DNA of 64,000 nucleotides from Lachnospiraceae bacterium P6B14 (lineage in GTDB: Bacteria; Bacillota; Clostridia; Lachnospirales; Lachnospiraceae). Positions within the stretch are counted from its first letter, which is position 1. Every line of letters starts with the position of its first letter. The notes beneath the pieces are model-generated. The model was not told the origin of the DNA, made no database searches, and worked only from the letters and a program-made list of their open reading frames with translations. Below, in pieces: positions 7,169 through 15,158 of this stretch. Location of the stretch: assembly GCA_000687695.1 (NCBI GenBank), contig JHWZ01000004.1:62001-126000 (forward strand). The letters are read 5' to 3'. The translations under genes and the position numbers were made by a program.

Positions 7169-9285
7169 GATGCGCTTCTCCTTTTCAATAGTATCACTCC
7201 CACAACGAGCATCACTAGACCGACACCCGCAGTGATCATAGTATCACCGGCAGACGGCGTACCATCCGCCAAATACGGCAGATATTTTTTGAAAAACTCC
7301 GGGAAATACATACTTAGTATCGCTATTGAGTTATTCAGGCAGTGCAGTATCATACCCGGGATAATACTTCCTGTCCTGCACACGATGAACGCAAATACCA
7401 TTCCCAATAAGCACGTCCCCGGGAATCTCATCATGCTCGTATGGAAAATCCCAAAACATGCGCCGACTGCAAGTACCGTCGCCCACTCAGGATATCTGCT
7501 CCTTAATCCTGACAGTATGTAGCCACGGAACAAAAGCTCCTCGCATATCGCAGGGAACACACAGACTACCGCCCACACCCAGACCGGCGGGCCGTCAAAC
7601 ATCATCTCTATAGTTGAGTTAAAAGCCTCTCCCTCATTCGGAAAAAGCGATGTCATGATGTTTGAGATGACTATACCCATTAGTATGGCACCGAGTCCGA
7701 GTACCAACGAGCCTATCCAGGCCTTAGGTCTCGGCGATCTCAGATTGAACGTCTTCAGCGGGTTTTTCTTCGTATACATGGTCATTAATATCGGGAATAC
7801 CGCGAGCACCACCTGCGACATCGCCACTCCGTTCAGTCCGTAGTGAGTCTGCAGCAGTCCTCCTGCATATACCAGCAACAAAAATCCCACCAGCACGACG
7901 AACCATGCATCACCCGAGCTCGGTACACCGCCCGGTTTCATATTCGAACGTCTTTCGAGGAGCGCCAGACCATTTTTCCCTTCGTCAAAAAGAATGGCCT
8001 CTGAGTGATACACCTTCCCAAGCAGCAGTATCACAAGCCCTGTATAAACCGCAGTTGATAATATGACTATCACGACGAGCTCGATATTCACCTTGAACAG
8101 CAGCAGATTTTTAATAAGGAGGCAGACGTTCGCCACCGGGATCATCGCCATCGTCTTGTCGAAATCCAGGTTCGGTATGAAGCCGATATACCCCGTCAGC
8201 ATCACTACTATCATCACCGGCGACATGTATGTGTTTGCTTCCTTGTATGTCTTTGCAAAACAAGTAACACACATTGATATCGCCGTGAGGAACAGACTCA
8301 ACACGATCAATACCGGAATGGTGATCAGTATTGCCGGCAAAAATGATCCGATATTGATCCCTCCAACATCGATAACACCGGAGCTTGAGACCAGGTTAAG
8401 TATGTATGCCCCGAGGCCTGCCATCGAAGCTATACTGAGTAATGTCGTGATCAGTCCGATAAGCGCGACAGAAAGAAACTTCGATACTATGATCTGCGAG
8501 TTCGATACCGGCATCATAAGAAGAGTCTCGAGCGTCCCTCTCTCCTTCTCACCGCTCGTTGCATCGATCGCCGGAGTGAACACGCCCACAAGCAACGATA
8601 TGATCATCATGAATGGTATGATCGTACCGAGGAAATATCCTAACGACTGCTCTGATGTCGCAGTATCGCTTTCATTCACTTTTATCGGGTTTAGTATCTT
8701 TTCCGCGTCGAGACCTTTTTCCTCGAGATTCTCAACTATAAGGTCATGCTTCACATCGCCGAGCGCCGTCTCAACAAGTCTTGCCGCTTGTGCCGAGTTA
8801 GTCACCGAAGAATTGTAATAGATATGATAGCTGTTATTCTCATAACCGACATACGCCTGGATGGATTCCTCCTTCAGCGCACGCGCGATTGAAGATGCAA
8901 ATGTGCTTTTTTTAGTGTCTGTATTTTTGTTGTCAGGAGATACAGCTTTCGCATCATCCCATGCTTTAGTTATAGCTTCGAAGTCACTCTTATTAAAATA
9001 CATGACCTCGTAGGTGGTTTTCTGCTCGTTTTCCTTTTTCCGGATCTCGTCGATGCTTCTCTCCATCCTGGAATCCGGCACACCATCGAGGACGATATGA
9101 TACACCTGAGTACTCACTCCGGTCTGCATCATACTTAGGATAAAAAATGCGACCAAAAAGATCAGCGGATACAAAACAACCGGAACGAAGAACATCATAA
9201 GAACACTCTTCCTGTCTCGGAAGATATCCTTCATTTCCTTTTTAAAAAGGATGCTTATCATTTTTCTGCTGCTGACTTCTCCCAT
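7165..9285 (-). CDS. ABC-2 transporter permease fused to a CPBP (CAAX-like) intramembrane protease
   Basis: A 706-residue membrane protein. Residues 1-420 form an ABC-2/NatB-type permease: an N-terminal helix, a large extracytoplasmic loop, then several helices with the conserved SGEKERGTLETLLMMPVS coupling segment. The C-terminal part is a CPBP protease domain with all three motifs: EELLFRG (E582, E583, R587), FGIFH (H615) and HCLNN (H648, N652). This NatB-CPBP fusion exists in other Firmicutes (family knowledge). It follows the ABC ATPase gene by 78 bases and overlaps the next gene by four, forming an exporter unit. The substrate is unknown; Na+ export or peptide processing are both possible. 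Confidence 0.88.
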   Translation of the reverse strand: MGEVSSRKMISILFKKEMKDIFRDRKSVLMMFFVPVVLYPLIFLVAFFILSMMQTGVSTQVYHIVLDGVPDSRMERSIDEIRKKENEQKTTYEVMYFNKSDFEAITKAWDDAKAVSPDNKNTDTKKSTFASSIARALKEESIQAYVGYENNSYHIYYNSSVTNSAQAARLVETALGDVKHDLIVENLEEKGLDAEKILNPIKVNESDTATSEQSLGYFLGTIIPFMMIISLLVGVFTPAIDATSGEKERGTLETLLMMPVSNSQIIVSKFLSVALIGLITTLLSIASMAGLGAYILNLVSSSGVIDVGGINIGSFLPAILITIPVLIVLSLFLTAISMCVTCFAKTYKEANTYMSPVMIVVMLTGYIGFIPNLDFDKTMAMIPVANVCLLIKNLLLFKVNIELVVIVILSTAVYTGLVILLLGKVYHSEAILFDEGKNGLALLERRSNMKPGGVPSSGDAWFVVLVGFLLLVYAGGLLQTHYGLNGVAMSQVVLAVFPILMTMYTKKNPLKTFNLRSPRPKAWIGSLVLGLGAILMGIVISNIMTSLFPNEGEAFNSTIEMMFDGPPVWVWAVVCVFPAICEELLFRGYILSGLRSRYPEWATVLAVGACFGIFHTSMMRFPGTCLLGMVFAFIVCRTGSIIPGMILHCLNNSIAILSMYFPEFFKKYLPYLADGTPSAGDTMITAGVGLVMLVVGVILLKRRSAS

Positions 9286-9363
9286 GCTTTCCTGCCCCGT
9301 TATTCTTGTCTTATGATCCTTACTTTGATTCTGGTTTTATCATATATTTTGAAGAAACAATGT

Positions 9364-10155
9364 TTACTCTGAAATCATGTTGAGATTAGGCGACATCCTC
9401 TCACTCCACAGCTTCAGGCTTGAGAAAAACGCGTCGCGCATTGTATCGCTGTGCGTGGTCTCCATCAGATGAGCCGGAGTGTCCTCACAGATGATCTTTC
9501 CGTGATTCAGAAGGATGACCCTGTCGCAAAGGTACTGCGCCTCCTCCATATAGTGAGTGGAATACAGTATCGTCTTTCCGCGATCCTTCTCACCCTTCAT
9601 AAAATCGATGATGGCTGTACTGCTGATGACATCAAGTCCGAGTGTCGGCTCATCAAATATATAAATCTCAGGGTCATGGATCAGACATCTCGCGATCTGC
9701 GCGCGCTGCATCTGACCCGTGGACAATTTCGCCACACGGTTATCGATGAACTCAGACATATCGAGTACATCTATCAACTGATCCGTTCTTTTTTCTATAT
9801 CCTCATCAGCCATCCCATAGGTCTGACCGAAAAGTTTCATGGTCTCGCGAACTGAGAAACGCTCATAAAGTTTGGTGTTCGTTGAGAGATATCCAAGATG
9901 CTTTCTTATTTCAACCGGGGTTTGTAACTCCAGCTCATCGCCCACGGTCACACTTATCTCTCCGGATGTCGGAGTCATCAGAGTCGCGAGCATACGAAGA
10001 AGAGTCGTCTTCCCCGCACCATTCGGTCCGAGTATCCCGACCAGCTCACCATCGCTTATAGTTAACGACATATCGTCAACTGCGTTGAAGTCTTCTTTTT
10101 TCTTCTTGTCAACCTGCCTGGTAAAGGTCTTCACCAGGTGCTCTGCTCGTATCAT
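9364..10155 (-). CDS. ABC transporter ATP-binding protein, NatA-like
   Basis: A 263-residue soluble ATPase that should energise the ABC-2/CPBP permease encoded next. It has Walker A GPNGAGKTT, the signature LSTGQMQRAQIAR, Walker B IYIFDEPTLG and the switch His in YSTHYMEEA. The ATG at 10155 is chosen because GGAGG lies seven bases upstream; a TTG at 10179 overlaps the higA stop and lacks a ribosome site. Only 20 bases separate it from higA with no terminator, so it is probably read from the higBA promoter. Confidence 0.92.
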   Translation of the reverse strand: MIRAEHLVKTFTRQVDKKKKEDFNAVDDMSLTISDGELVGILGPNGAGKTTLLRMLATLMTPTSGEISVTVGDELELQTPVEIRKHLGYLSTNTKLYERFSVRETMKLFGQTYGMADEDIEKRTDQLIDVLDMSEFIDNRVAKLSTGQMQRAQIARCLIHDPEIYIFDEPTLGLDVISSTAIIDFMKGEKDRGKTILYSTHYMEEAQYLCDRVILLNHGKIICEDTPAHLMETTHSDTMRDAFFSSLKLWSERMSPNLNMISE

Positions 10156-10175
10156 CAAGTATCCTCCGATAGGTA

Positions 10176-10472
10176 TCAAGCTGATTTCACGGCCTGTATC
10201 TTTTCAAACTCATCCTTCATAATAGCCTTCTGGTTCCTACAATCAATATCATTTTGGATATTCAAAAAGTATTTTTCAGACACACCAAAATACAATCCTA
10301 AACGAATCGATGTATCCACAGTAATCTTTCTGCGCCCCTTCAATATATCCTGTACTCTAGACACGGGAACAAATATTTCCTTAGCCAGCCTATATGCAGA
10401 AATGTCATTTGGAGTCATAAACTCTTCCAATAGTATTTCTCCCACACTTGGAACCTGAATTACTCGATCCAT
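10176..10472 (-). CDS. higA: HigA-family antitoxin
   Basis: A 98-residue XRE-type helix-turn-helix protein. The N-terminal PSVGEILLEEFMTP and the HTH ISAYRLAKEIFVPVSRVQDILKGRR are hallmarks of the HigA addiction-module antidote, which binds HigB and represses the operon. The ATG at 10472 has GAAGGGAAGGTGAG before it and is preferred to an upstream start. It follows higB by 16 bases, the usual toxin-first higBA order. Confidence 0.92.
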   Translation of the reverse strand: MDRVIQVPSVGEILLEEFMTPNDISAYRLAKEIFVPVSRVQDILKGRRKITVDTSIRLGLYFGVSEKYFLNIQNDIDCRNQKAIMKDEFEKIQAVKSA

Positions 10473-10488
10473 ATTCTCACCTTCCCTT

Positions 10489-10770
10489 CTAATGATAATC
10501 AACTATCTCAACTTCATCTATCCCAGAACCATCCATAGAAAAGCATATCCTATATTGATCATTAATCCGAATGCTATACTGTCCCTCTCTATCTCCTTGC
10601 AAAGGCTCCAGATGGTTTGATGGGGGAACTCTCAAATCATTCAAAGAAACCGCCGCATCCATCATGATCAGCTTCCTTAGTGCTGTTTTCTGTATGTCCT
10701 GTGGCAGTTTTTTTGAAAAGAACCCATCGAAGACCTTTTTTGTCTCTTTATCCGCAAATGATCTTATCAT
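10489..10770 (-). CDS. higB: HigB-type toxin (RelE superfamily)
   Basis: A 93-residue ribosome-dependent mRNA endonuclease of the HigB family. MIRSFADKETKKVFDG, the SKKLPQDIQKTALRKL block, NHLEPLQGDREGQYSIRINDQYRICF and the end VEIVDYH are all conserved family features. The GTG at 10785 cannot be the start because it lies upstream of, or within, the -10 box. The ATG at 10770 coincides with the predicted transcription start, which leaves no room for a ribosome site: the gene looks leaderless. Confidence 0.92.
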   Translation of the reverse strand: MIRSFADKETKKVFDGFFSKKLPQDIQKTALRKLIMMDAAVSLNDLRVPPSNHLEPLQGDREGQYSIRINDQYRICFSMDGSGIDEVEIVDYH

Positions 10771-10776
10771 ATTTAA

Positions 10777-10805
10777 ATTATACACGCGAAACGGGTATAT
10801 GTCAA
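10777..10805 (-). promoter_or_regulatory. Consensus sigma-A promoter of higBA
   Basis: TTGACA (10805-10800), a 17-base spacer and TATAAT (10782-10777) on the minus strand are a perfect consensus. The first base of higB lies seven bases beyond the -10 box. Confidence 0.88.
10779..10799. promoter_or_regulatory. Candidate HigA operator
   Basis: The inverted repeat TATAC (10779-10783), 11 bases, GTATA (10795-10799) covers the spacer and part of the -10 box of the higBA promoter. This is the position expected for antitoxin autorepression. Binding is inferred from location only. Confidence 0.45.
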
Positions 10806-10836
10806 GAGCTATATTGTTTCTTATAAAAATTGAAAT

Positions 10837-10871
10837 CGCCCCTTACCGTGATCTGTCCGCGGTAAAGGGCG
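10837..10871 (-). terminator. Rho-independent terminator after the 10962-11243 gene
   Basis: Arms at 10837-10848 and 10860-10871 pair over 12 bases. In the minus-strand RNA the one non-Watson-Crick pair is U-G, whereas in the plus strand it is a mismatch. A T-rich tract (ATTTCAATTTTT) follows in the minus direction. It separates this gene from higBA. Confidence 0.75.
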
Positions 10872-10961
10872 TTAGTTTGATGCGTTCCGGGATGCATCGG
10901 TCCCATTTGTTAAGTTGTTTAGCATGGTTCCCTCCTCATGCTGTTGCGGGTTGATAGTTAC

Positions 10962-11243
10962 TCAGGCTCTATAATCTGCCGTGGTGCTCAGACGATAAAC
11001 GAAAGCGTTTGCTTTGGCGTCATACTGATTCATTCCGTCCATTTTCTTAAGCTTTTCCTCATGTACTTTCTTGTTGTCCTTCAAAGCTTTTTCTTTTTTC
11101 TTAAGAACTTCCTGATCGAGTATCGACGCGAATGACTCGCCGCCACCTCCCGATGAATCTTCGCTGTACTTTCCGGCCTTTACAACCCTGTTTACAGGTG
11201 CTACGTCCCTATTAGGGAATACCCTTATGAATTCATCTGTCAT
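10962..11243 (-). CDS. Small protein of unknown function, possible sigma-28 regulon member
   Basis: A 93-residue hydrophilic protein with a Gly-rich SSGGGGES patch, a Lys-rich predicted coiled coil (QEVLKKKEKALKDNKKVHEEKLKKM) and no membrane segment. I do not recognise the family. The ATG at 11243 has a strong AAGGAGG eight bases upstream, so the longer open frame up to 11357 is leader. A sigma-28-like promoter lies at 11363-11390 and a terminator follows at 10837-10871, making it monocistronic. Given fliA in the same window, a motility-linked role is possible but is inferred from the promoter alone. Confidence 0.65.
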   Translation of the reverse strand: MTDEFIRVFPNRDVAPVNRVVKAGKYSEDSSGGGGESFASILDQEVLKKKEKALKDNKKVHEEKLKKMDGMNQYDAKANAFVYRLSTTADYRA

Positions 11244-11362
11244 AACGATCTCCTCCTTGAGCTCATGCTGGCAGTTGCTATATGGTGTGATAAAATCTTT
11301 GTATTTGCGGATAGTGCCAATTCCATTTGGCCGATCCACCATTGTTTTATCTTTCACCTCAT

Positions 11363-11390
11363 ATATCGTCAGATCGAATCGAAATCTTTA
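11363..11390 (-). promoter_or_regulatory. Sigma-28 (FliA/SigD)-like promoter
   Basis: Minus strand TAAA (11390-11387), 16 bases, then GACGATAT (11370-11363). This is close to the flagellar sigma consensus TAAA-N15-GCCGATAT, with one base different and a spacer one base longer. No good sigma-A match was found nearby. Confidence 0.5.
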
Positions 11391-11513
11391 GCAAAAAAAT
11401 AAAGAAATTTTACCATTTTTCGGGCGTTTTGAGGGATTTCTTGATGTTAATTACATAAAAAATACGGAATACCGTTTTGATGTAACGGATTGACTTGATA
11501 AAAATTATCACAT

Positions 11514-11543
11514 AAAAATGGAATGCCGAAGCATTCCATTTTT
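11514..11543 (-). terminator. Terminator of the sodium-pump decarboxylase operon
   Basis: A perfect 13-base stem (11514-11526 with 11531-11543) closes on a TTCG tetraloop in the minus-strand RNA and ends in TTTTT. It lies 11 bases after the DUF6472 gene. Confidence 0.9.
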
Positions 11544-11554
11544 GACTTATCATA

Positions 11555-11734
11555 TCACGCCTGATGCCTTACGATAGCATAGTCTCCCTCATCTCCGCCT
11601 CTTTGAAAATACGGACATTTCTCAGGCTTCTCAGATAAGTATCTCGCGTACTCATCCTCATCCAGTTCTACCTCACAGGTCTCTTCGCCATCATCATCCA
11701 CGTAAAAAAACGCGCACATTTCGCATTCAGGCAT
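11555..11734 (-). CDS. DUF6472-like small cysteine-containing protein
   Basis: A 59-residue acidic protein with two Cys in CEMCAFF, one in EETCEVEL and one in KCPYF, followed by DYAIVRHQ. This matches the small Clostridial family I remember as DUF6472; its function is unknown. The four Cys could bind a metal. The ATG at 11734 has GGAGGGG upstream, so the longer open frame through the end of oadA is not used. It is the last gene of the Na+-pump operon. Confidence 0.75.
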   Translation of the reverse strand: MPECEMCAFFYVDDDGEETCEVELDEDEYARYLSEKPEKCPYFQRGGDEGDYAIVRHQA

Positions 11735-11777
11735 ATTTACCCCTCCGATATTTTGCGGTGTGCTCCTGATTATTTCA

Positions 11778-13190
11778 TCACACCGGATAAACCTTATTCT
11801 CTGTATCAGCGATCGTCGGATCAACCTTGGTTCTCTGTGTCTCGCGATACTTGAAGAACTCAGTAGCAACCTGCGGGAACAGTGCATAGCTGAGGACATC
11901 CTCATCCTGCTCCTTGTACTGCTTCATCTCCTCCTCGAGCTTCGCAAGCTGCGGCTCGATCAGATCAGCAGGACGACAGGTAATCGGCTTCGTATCACCG
12001 ATACACTTCTTCTGAACCTCAGGATCGAACGGCTTAACAGTCTGTCCGAACTCACCTGAAAGGATCTTCTTACTCTCCTTGGTAACCATCTTGTATCTCT
12101 CACCGGTAACCACATTAAGCACAGCCTGTGTTCCGACGATCTGAGATGACGGTGTAACGAGCGGCGGATCTCCGAAGTCCTTGCGCACGCGGGGAACCTC
12201 CTCCAAAACCTCTCTGAACTTATCCTCTGCTCCCATCTCTTTGAGCTGGGAAACAAGGTTTGAAAGCATACCACCGGGAACCTGGTAACGAAGTGTATTG
12301 ATATTTACACCAAGCACCTTTGTTGAAAGAAGTCCACTCTCCAGAGCCTCCTCTCTCATCGGGCGGAAATAATCAGCGATCTCTGACAGAAGCTCCTGAT
12401 CGAATCCCGGATCATACGGAGTTCCCTTAAACGCCTCAGCCATTACCTCCGTAGCCGGCTGTGAAGTACCAAGAGCGAACGGACTCATCGCAGTATCGAT
12501 GATATCGCAGCCAGCCTCAACAGCCTTCAAATATGTCATGGAAGCAACACCAGAGGTGTAATGTGTATGCAGATCGATCGGAAGTGACGTAGCCTCCTTA
12601 AGAGCCGTAACAAGCTCTGATGCCTTATAAGGTGTAAGGAGTCCTGCCATATCCTTGATACAAAGTGACTTGGCACCCATATCCTCGATACGCTTTGCGA
12701 TATCCTTCCAGTAATCAAGTGTATATGCATCACCCAGTGTATAAGAAAGCGCGATCTGAGCATGAGCATTTTCCTTGTTTGCAGCCTTAACGGCAGTCTC
12801 AAGGTTTCTGATATCATTCAAACAGTCAAAAATACGGATAATATCAATACCGTTTGCTACTGACTTCTGTACGAAATACTCAACCACGTCATCTGCGTAG
12901 TGGTTGTATCCGAGGATGTTCTGTCCACGGAAAAGCATCTGCAGCTTGGTATTTTTGATCTTGTCACGAAGCTTTCTGAGGCGCTCCCACGGATCCTCCT
13001 TGAGGAATCTCAGGCACGCGTCGAAGGTCGCACCGCCCCAGCACTCGATAGCATGGTAGCCGACCTTGTCAAGTTTATCGGCGATCGGAAGCATCTGCTC
13101 CGTCGTCATACGTGTTGCGATCAGTGACTGATGCGCATCACGAAGTATGGTCTCGGTGATTTTCACCGGTTTTTTCTGAATCTCAGCCAT
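11778..13190 (-). CDS. oadA: Oxaloacetate decarboxylase alpha / 5S carboxyltransferase subunit
   Basis: A 470-residue TIM-barrel carboxyltransferase that moves CO2 between oxaloacetate/pyruvate and carboxybiotin. Visible are the metal-site RDAHQS (18-23), ECWGGATFD, IRIFDCLND, the KDMAG lysine and the HTHYTSG metal histidines. The C-terminal biotin domain of classical OadA is absent; the biotin carrier is the separate gene at 14427. It is the distal enzyme gene of the cluster, 39 bases after oadB. It could equally serve as the 5S part of a transcarboxylase. Confidence 0.93.
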   Translation of the reverse strand: MAEIQKKPVKITETILRDAHQSLIATRMTTEQMLPIADKLDKVGYHAIECWGGATFDACLRFLKEDPWERLRKLRDKIKNTKLQMLFRGQNILGYNHYADDVVEYFVQKSVANGIDIIRIFDCLNDIRNLETAVKAANKENAHAQIALSYTLGDAYTLDYWKDIAKRIEDMGAKSLCIKDMAGLLTPYKASELVTALKEATSLPIDLHTHYTSGVASMTYLKAVEAGCDIIDTAMSPFALGTSQPATEVMAEAFKGTPYDPGFDQELLSEIADYFRPMREEALESGLLSTKVLGVNINTLRYQVPGGMLSNLVSQLKEMGAEDKFREVLEEVPRVRKDFGDPPLVTPSSQIVGTQAVLNVVTGERYKMVTKESKKILSGEFGQTVKPFDPEVQKKCIGDTKPITCRPADLIEPQLAKLEEEMKQYKEQDEDVLSYALFPQVATEFFKYRETQRTKVDPTIADTENKVYPV

Positions 13191-13229
13191 AATTTATCTC
13201 CTTTGTAAAAATATTCCGACACACCAAAA

Positions 13230-14366
13230 CTATATGCCAAATATAGCCATAAACACACCGGCCGCGACCGCGGTTCCGATGACGCCGGCCACATTCGGAC
13301 CCATAGCGTGCATCAAAAGGAAGTTCGTAGGATCTTCCTCAGCACCAACCTTCTGCGAAACGCGGGCTGCCATAGGCACGGCAGATACGCCTGCAGAACC
13401 GATCAAAGGATTGATCTTTCCGCGGGTTACGATGCACATGAGCTTTCCGAAAAGCACTCCCGTAGCGGTACCTACAGCAAAAGCGATCAAACCGAGCACA
13501 ACGATCTTCAGCGTGTCTACCTGAAGGAAGTTCGCTCCTGATGTCTTTGCTCCTACCGATGTACCGAGCAGGATAACAACGATATACATAAGTGCGTTTG
13601 AAGCTGTATCAGTAAGCTGCTTAACAACGCCGGACTCTCTGAAGAGGTTTCCGAGCATCAGCATTCCGACAAGCGGTGCTGTAGAAGGCAGGATCAAACA
13701 TACAACAACGGTAACAACTATCGGGAACAAAATCCTCTCAAGCTTTGATACCGGACGAAGCTGATCCATCTTTATACGTCTTTCCTTCTTTGTCGTAAGA
13801 AGCTTCATGATCGGCGGCTGTATGATCGGCACGAGCGACATGTATGAGTACGCCGCCACCGCGATCGGTCCCATCAGATCAGTCTGTCCGAGCTTACCTG
13901 CAAGGAAGATCGAGGTCGGGCCGTCAGCACCACCGATGATAGAGATGGCTGCGGCACCCTTGCCGTTGAATCCCATCACGATAGCCATCAGATACGCTGA
14001 AAAAATACCAAACTGTGCCGCCGCTCCGAGTAGGAAGCTCTTCGGATTGGCGATCAAAGGTGCGAAATCCGTCATCGCACCGACACCGAGGAAAATAAGC
14101 GACGGCAAAATACTCCACTCATCCAGCTTGAAGAAATAGCTGAGGAGTCCGCCCGCTTCACCACCTGCGGCGTCCTTCATTATATCCGGATAGATATTCA
14201 CAAGAAGCATTCCGAACGCGATCGGTACCAAAAGCAACGGCTCATAACCCTTTTTGATCGCAAGGAAAAGAAACAGAAATGCGACCAGGATCATGACGTA
14301 GTTTCGCCAATCCAACGTCCCGTTAAAGAAGGCTGTCTGGTGAATAAGATTTTCCAAAAGTTCCAT
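13230..14366 (-). CDS. oadB: Sodium-translocating decarboxylase beta subunit
   Basis: A 378-residue polytopic membrane protein that decarboxylates carboxybiotin and exports Na+. The family motifs [13 protein letters not shown], the GNLFRESG segment and the C-terminal [13 protein letters not shown] are present, with about nine hydrophobic segments. The ATG at 14366 is preceded by GGAGG at a good distance; the TTG at 14384 lies in that ribosome site. It works with the gamma subunit and biotin protein encoded just upstream. Confidence 0.95.
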   Translation of the reverse strand: MELLENLIHQTAFFNGTLDWRNYVMILVAFLFLFLAIKKGYEPLLLVPIAFGMLLVNIYPDIMKDAAGGEAGGLLSYFFKLDEWSILPSLIFLGVGAMTDFAPLIANPKSFLLGAAAQFGIFSAYLMAIVMGFNGKGAAAISIIGGADGPTSIFLAGKLGQTDLMGPIAVAAYSYMSLVPIIQPPIMKLLTTKKERRIKMDQLRPVSKLERILFPIVVTVVVCLILPSTAPLVGMLMLGNLFRESGVVKQLTDTASNALMYIVVILLGTSVGAKTSGANFLQVDTLKIVVLGLIAFAVGTATGVLFGKLMCIVTRGKINPLIGSAGVSAVPMAARVSQKVGAEEDPTNFLLMHAMGPNVAGVIGTAVAAGVFMAIFGI

Positions 14367-14426
14367 CTTATATCTTTCCTCCAATTCTAGTTACAATCAT
14401 TTGTTAATAAAACCGACAAGCCTTCA

Positions 14427-14807
14427 TCAGTTAAGAGTTGCAAGTGTATCTCCTGCCTCAACGGCTGCGCCTGAAGCCACGTTGATAGTTGCGATGGTAC
14501 CGTCCTGAGGAGCTACTACCTCGTTCTCCATCTTCATAGCCTCGAGAAGAAGGATAACATCGCCCTTCTTTACAGCCTGACCCTCTGTAGCCTTGATCGA
14601 AAGGATCTTACCCGGCATAGGAGCCTTTACTGATACTCCGCCTGCCGCACCGGATGATGCCGGAGCTGCTGCAGGAGCAGGTGCCGGAGCTGCCGCAGGT
14701 GCTGGTGCTGCAGGAGCCGGAGCTGCCGCAGCCGGTGCGCCACCAGCCTTCTCCTCTACTGAAACATTGTAGATATTTCCATTAACTGTGATAGTATAAT
14801 TTTTCAT
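14427..14807 (-). CDS. Biotin carboxyl carrier subunit
   Basis: A 126-residue biotinyl protein. Residues 1-20 are a short beta lead, 21-58 an Ala/Pro-rich flexible linker, and 59-126 the biotinyl domain with EAMKMENEV; K92 is the biotinylation site. It shuttles CO2 between the carboxyltransferase subunits and the membrane beta subunit. It lies five bases after the gamma subunit gene and 60 bases before oadB. Homologues are named gcdC or mmdC according to the pump; the substrate cannot be decided from this subunit. Confidence 0.95.
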   Translation of the reverse strand: MKNYTITVNGNIYNVSVEEKAGGAPAAAAPAPAAPAPAAAPAPAPAAAPASSGAAGGVSVKAPMPGKILSIKATEGQAVKKGDVILLLEAMKMENEVVAPQDGTIATINVASGAAVEAGDTLATLN

Positions 14808-14812
14808 TTTTA

Positions 14813-15154
14813 TTATCTCCTTTTAATTGATCTGATGATGAGTCCATCCGGTGAAACCGGAACTCCTTTCTCCTCGGTCATTGCTGCTGCGATAGCCGCG
14901 GCGATGACTGCAACGATCTCCTCATCAGTTGATTTCTTGGCAGGTGCCACACCTCTGGCCGGTGCTATGGTAGTAACCTGACTCTCGTCGCTACCCTTTT
15001 TTGCAGTAGCAGGTGTCTTGTCTTTTTTCTCAAAAAGCTTAGGCACGAAACGAAGCAGGTAGATAACGAATGAGATCAGTATCAGTACAAGGAACACTGT
15101 TCCCATCGCAACACCCGTATGCATCAGGGCAACCGGTATTGTAATCTCTTCCAT
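14813..15154 (-). CDS. Sodium-pump decarboxylase gamma subunit (OadG family)
   Basis: A 113-residue protein with one N-terminal membrane helix (about residues 13-35), a charged linker rich in Lys/Thr, and a C-terminal conserved segment EEIVAVIAAAIAAAM...RSIKRR typical of OadG/MmdD proteins. It anchors the pump at the membrane. It sits four bases downstream of the carboxyltransferase gene and five upstream of the biotin carrier gene. Confidence 0.9.
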   Translation of the reverse strand: MEEITIPVALMHTGVAMGTVFLVLILISFVIYLLRFVPKLFEKKDKTPATAKKGSDESQVTTIAPARGVAPAKKSTDEEIVAVIAAAIAAAMTEEKGVPVSPDGLIIRSIKRR

Positions 15155-15158
15155 CCGA

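Larger units (their letters stand above)
11244..11554. other. Intergenic region, 311 bases
   Basis: This stretch holds the leader of the 10962 gene, its sigma-28-like promoter (11363-11390), an AT-rich middle with a short palindrome (CGGAATACCG, 11465-11474), and the terminator of the sodium-pump operon (11514-11543). No further coding sequence is visible. Confidence 0.6.

Noticed and set aside
10771-10785. GTG start giving a 98-aa HigB
   Set aside because: The GTG lies at the -10 box of the promoter and would not be transcribed; family members begin at the ATG at 10770.
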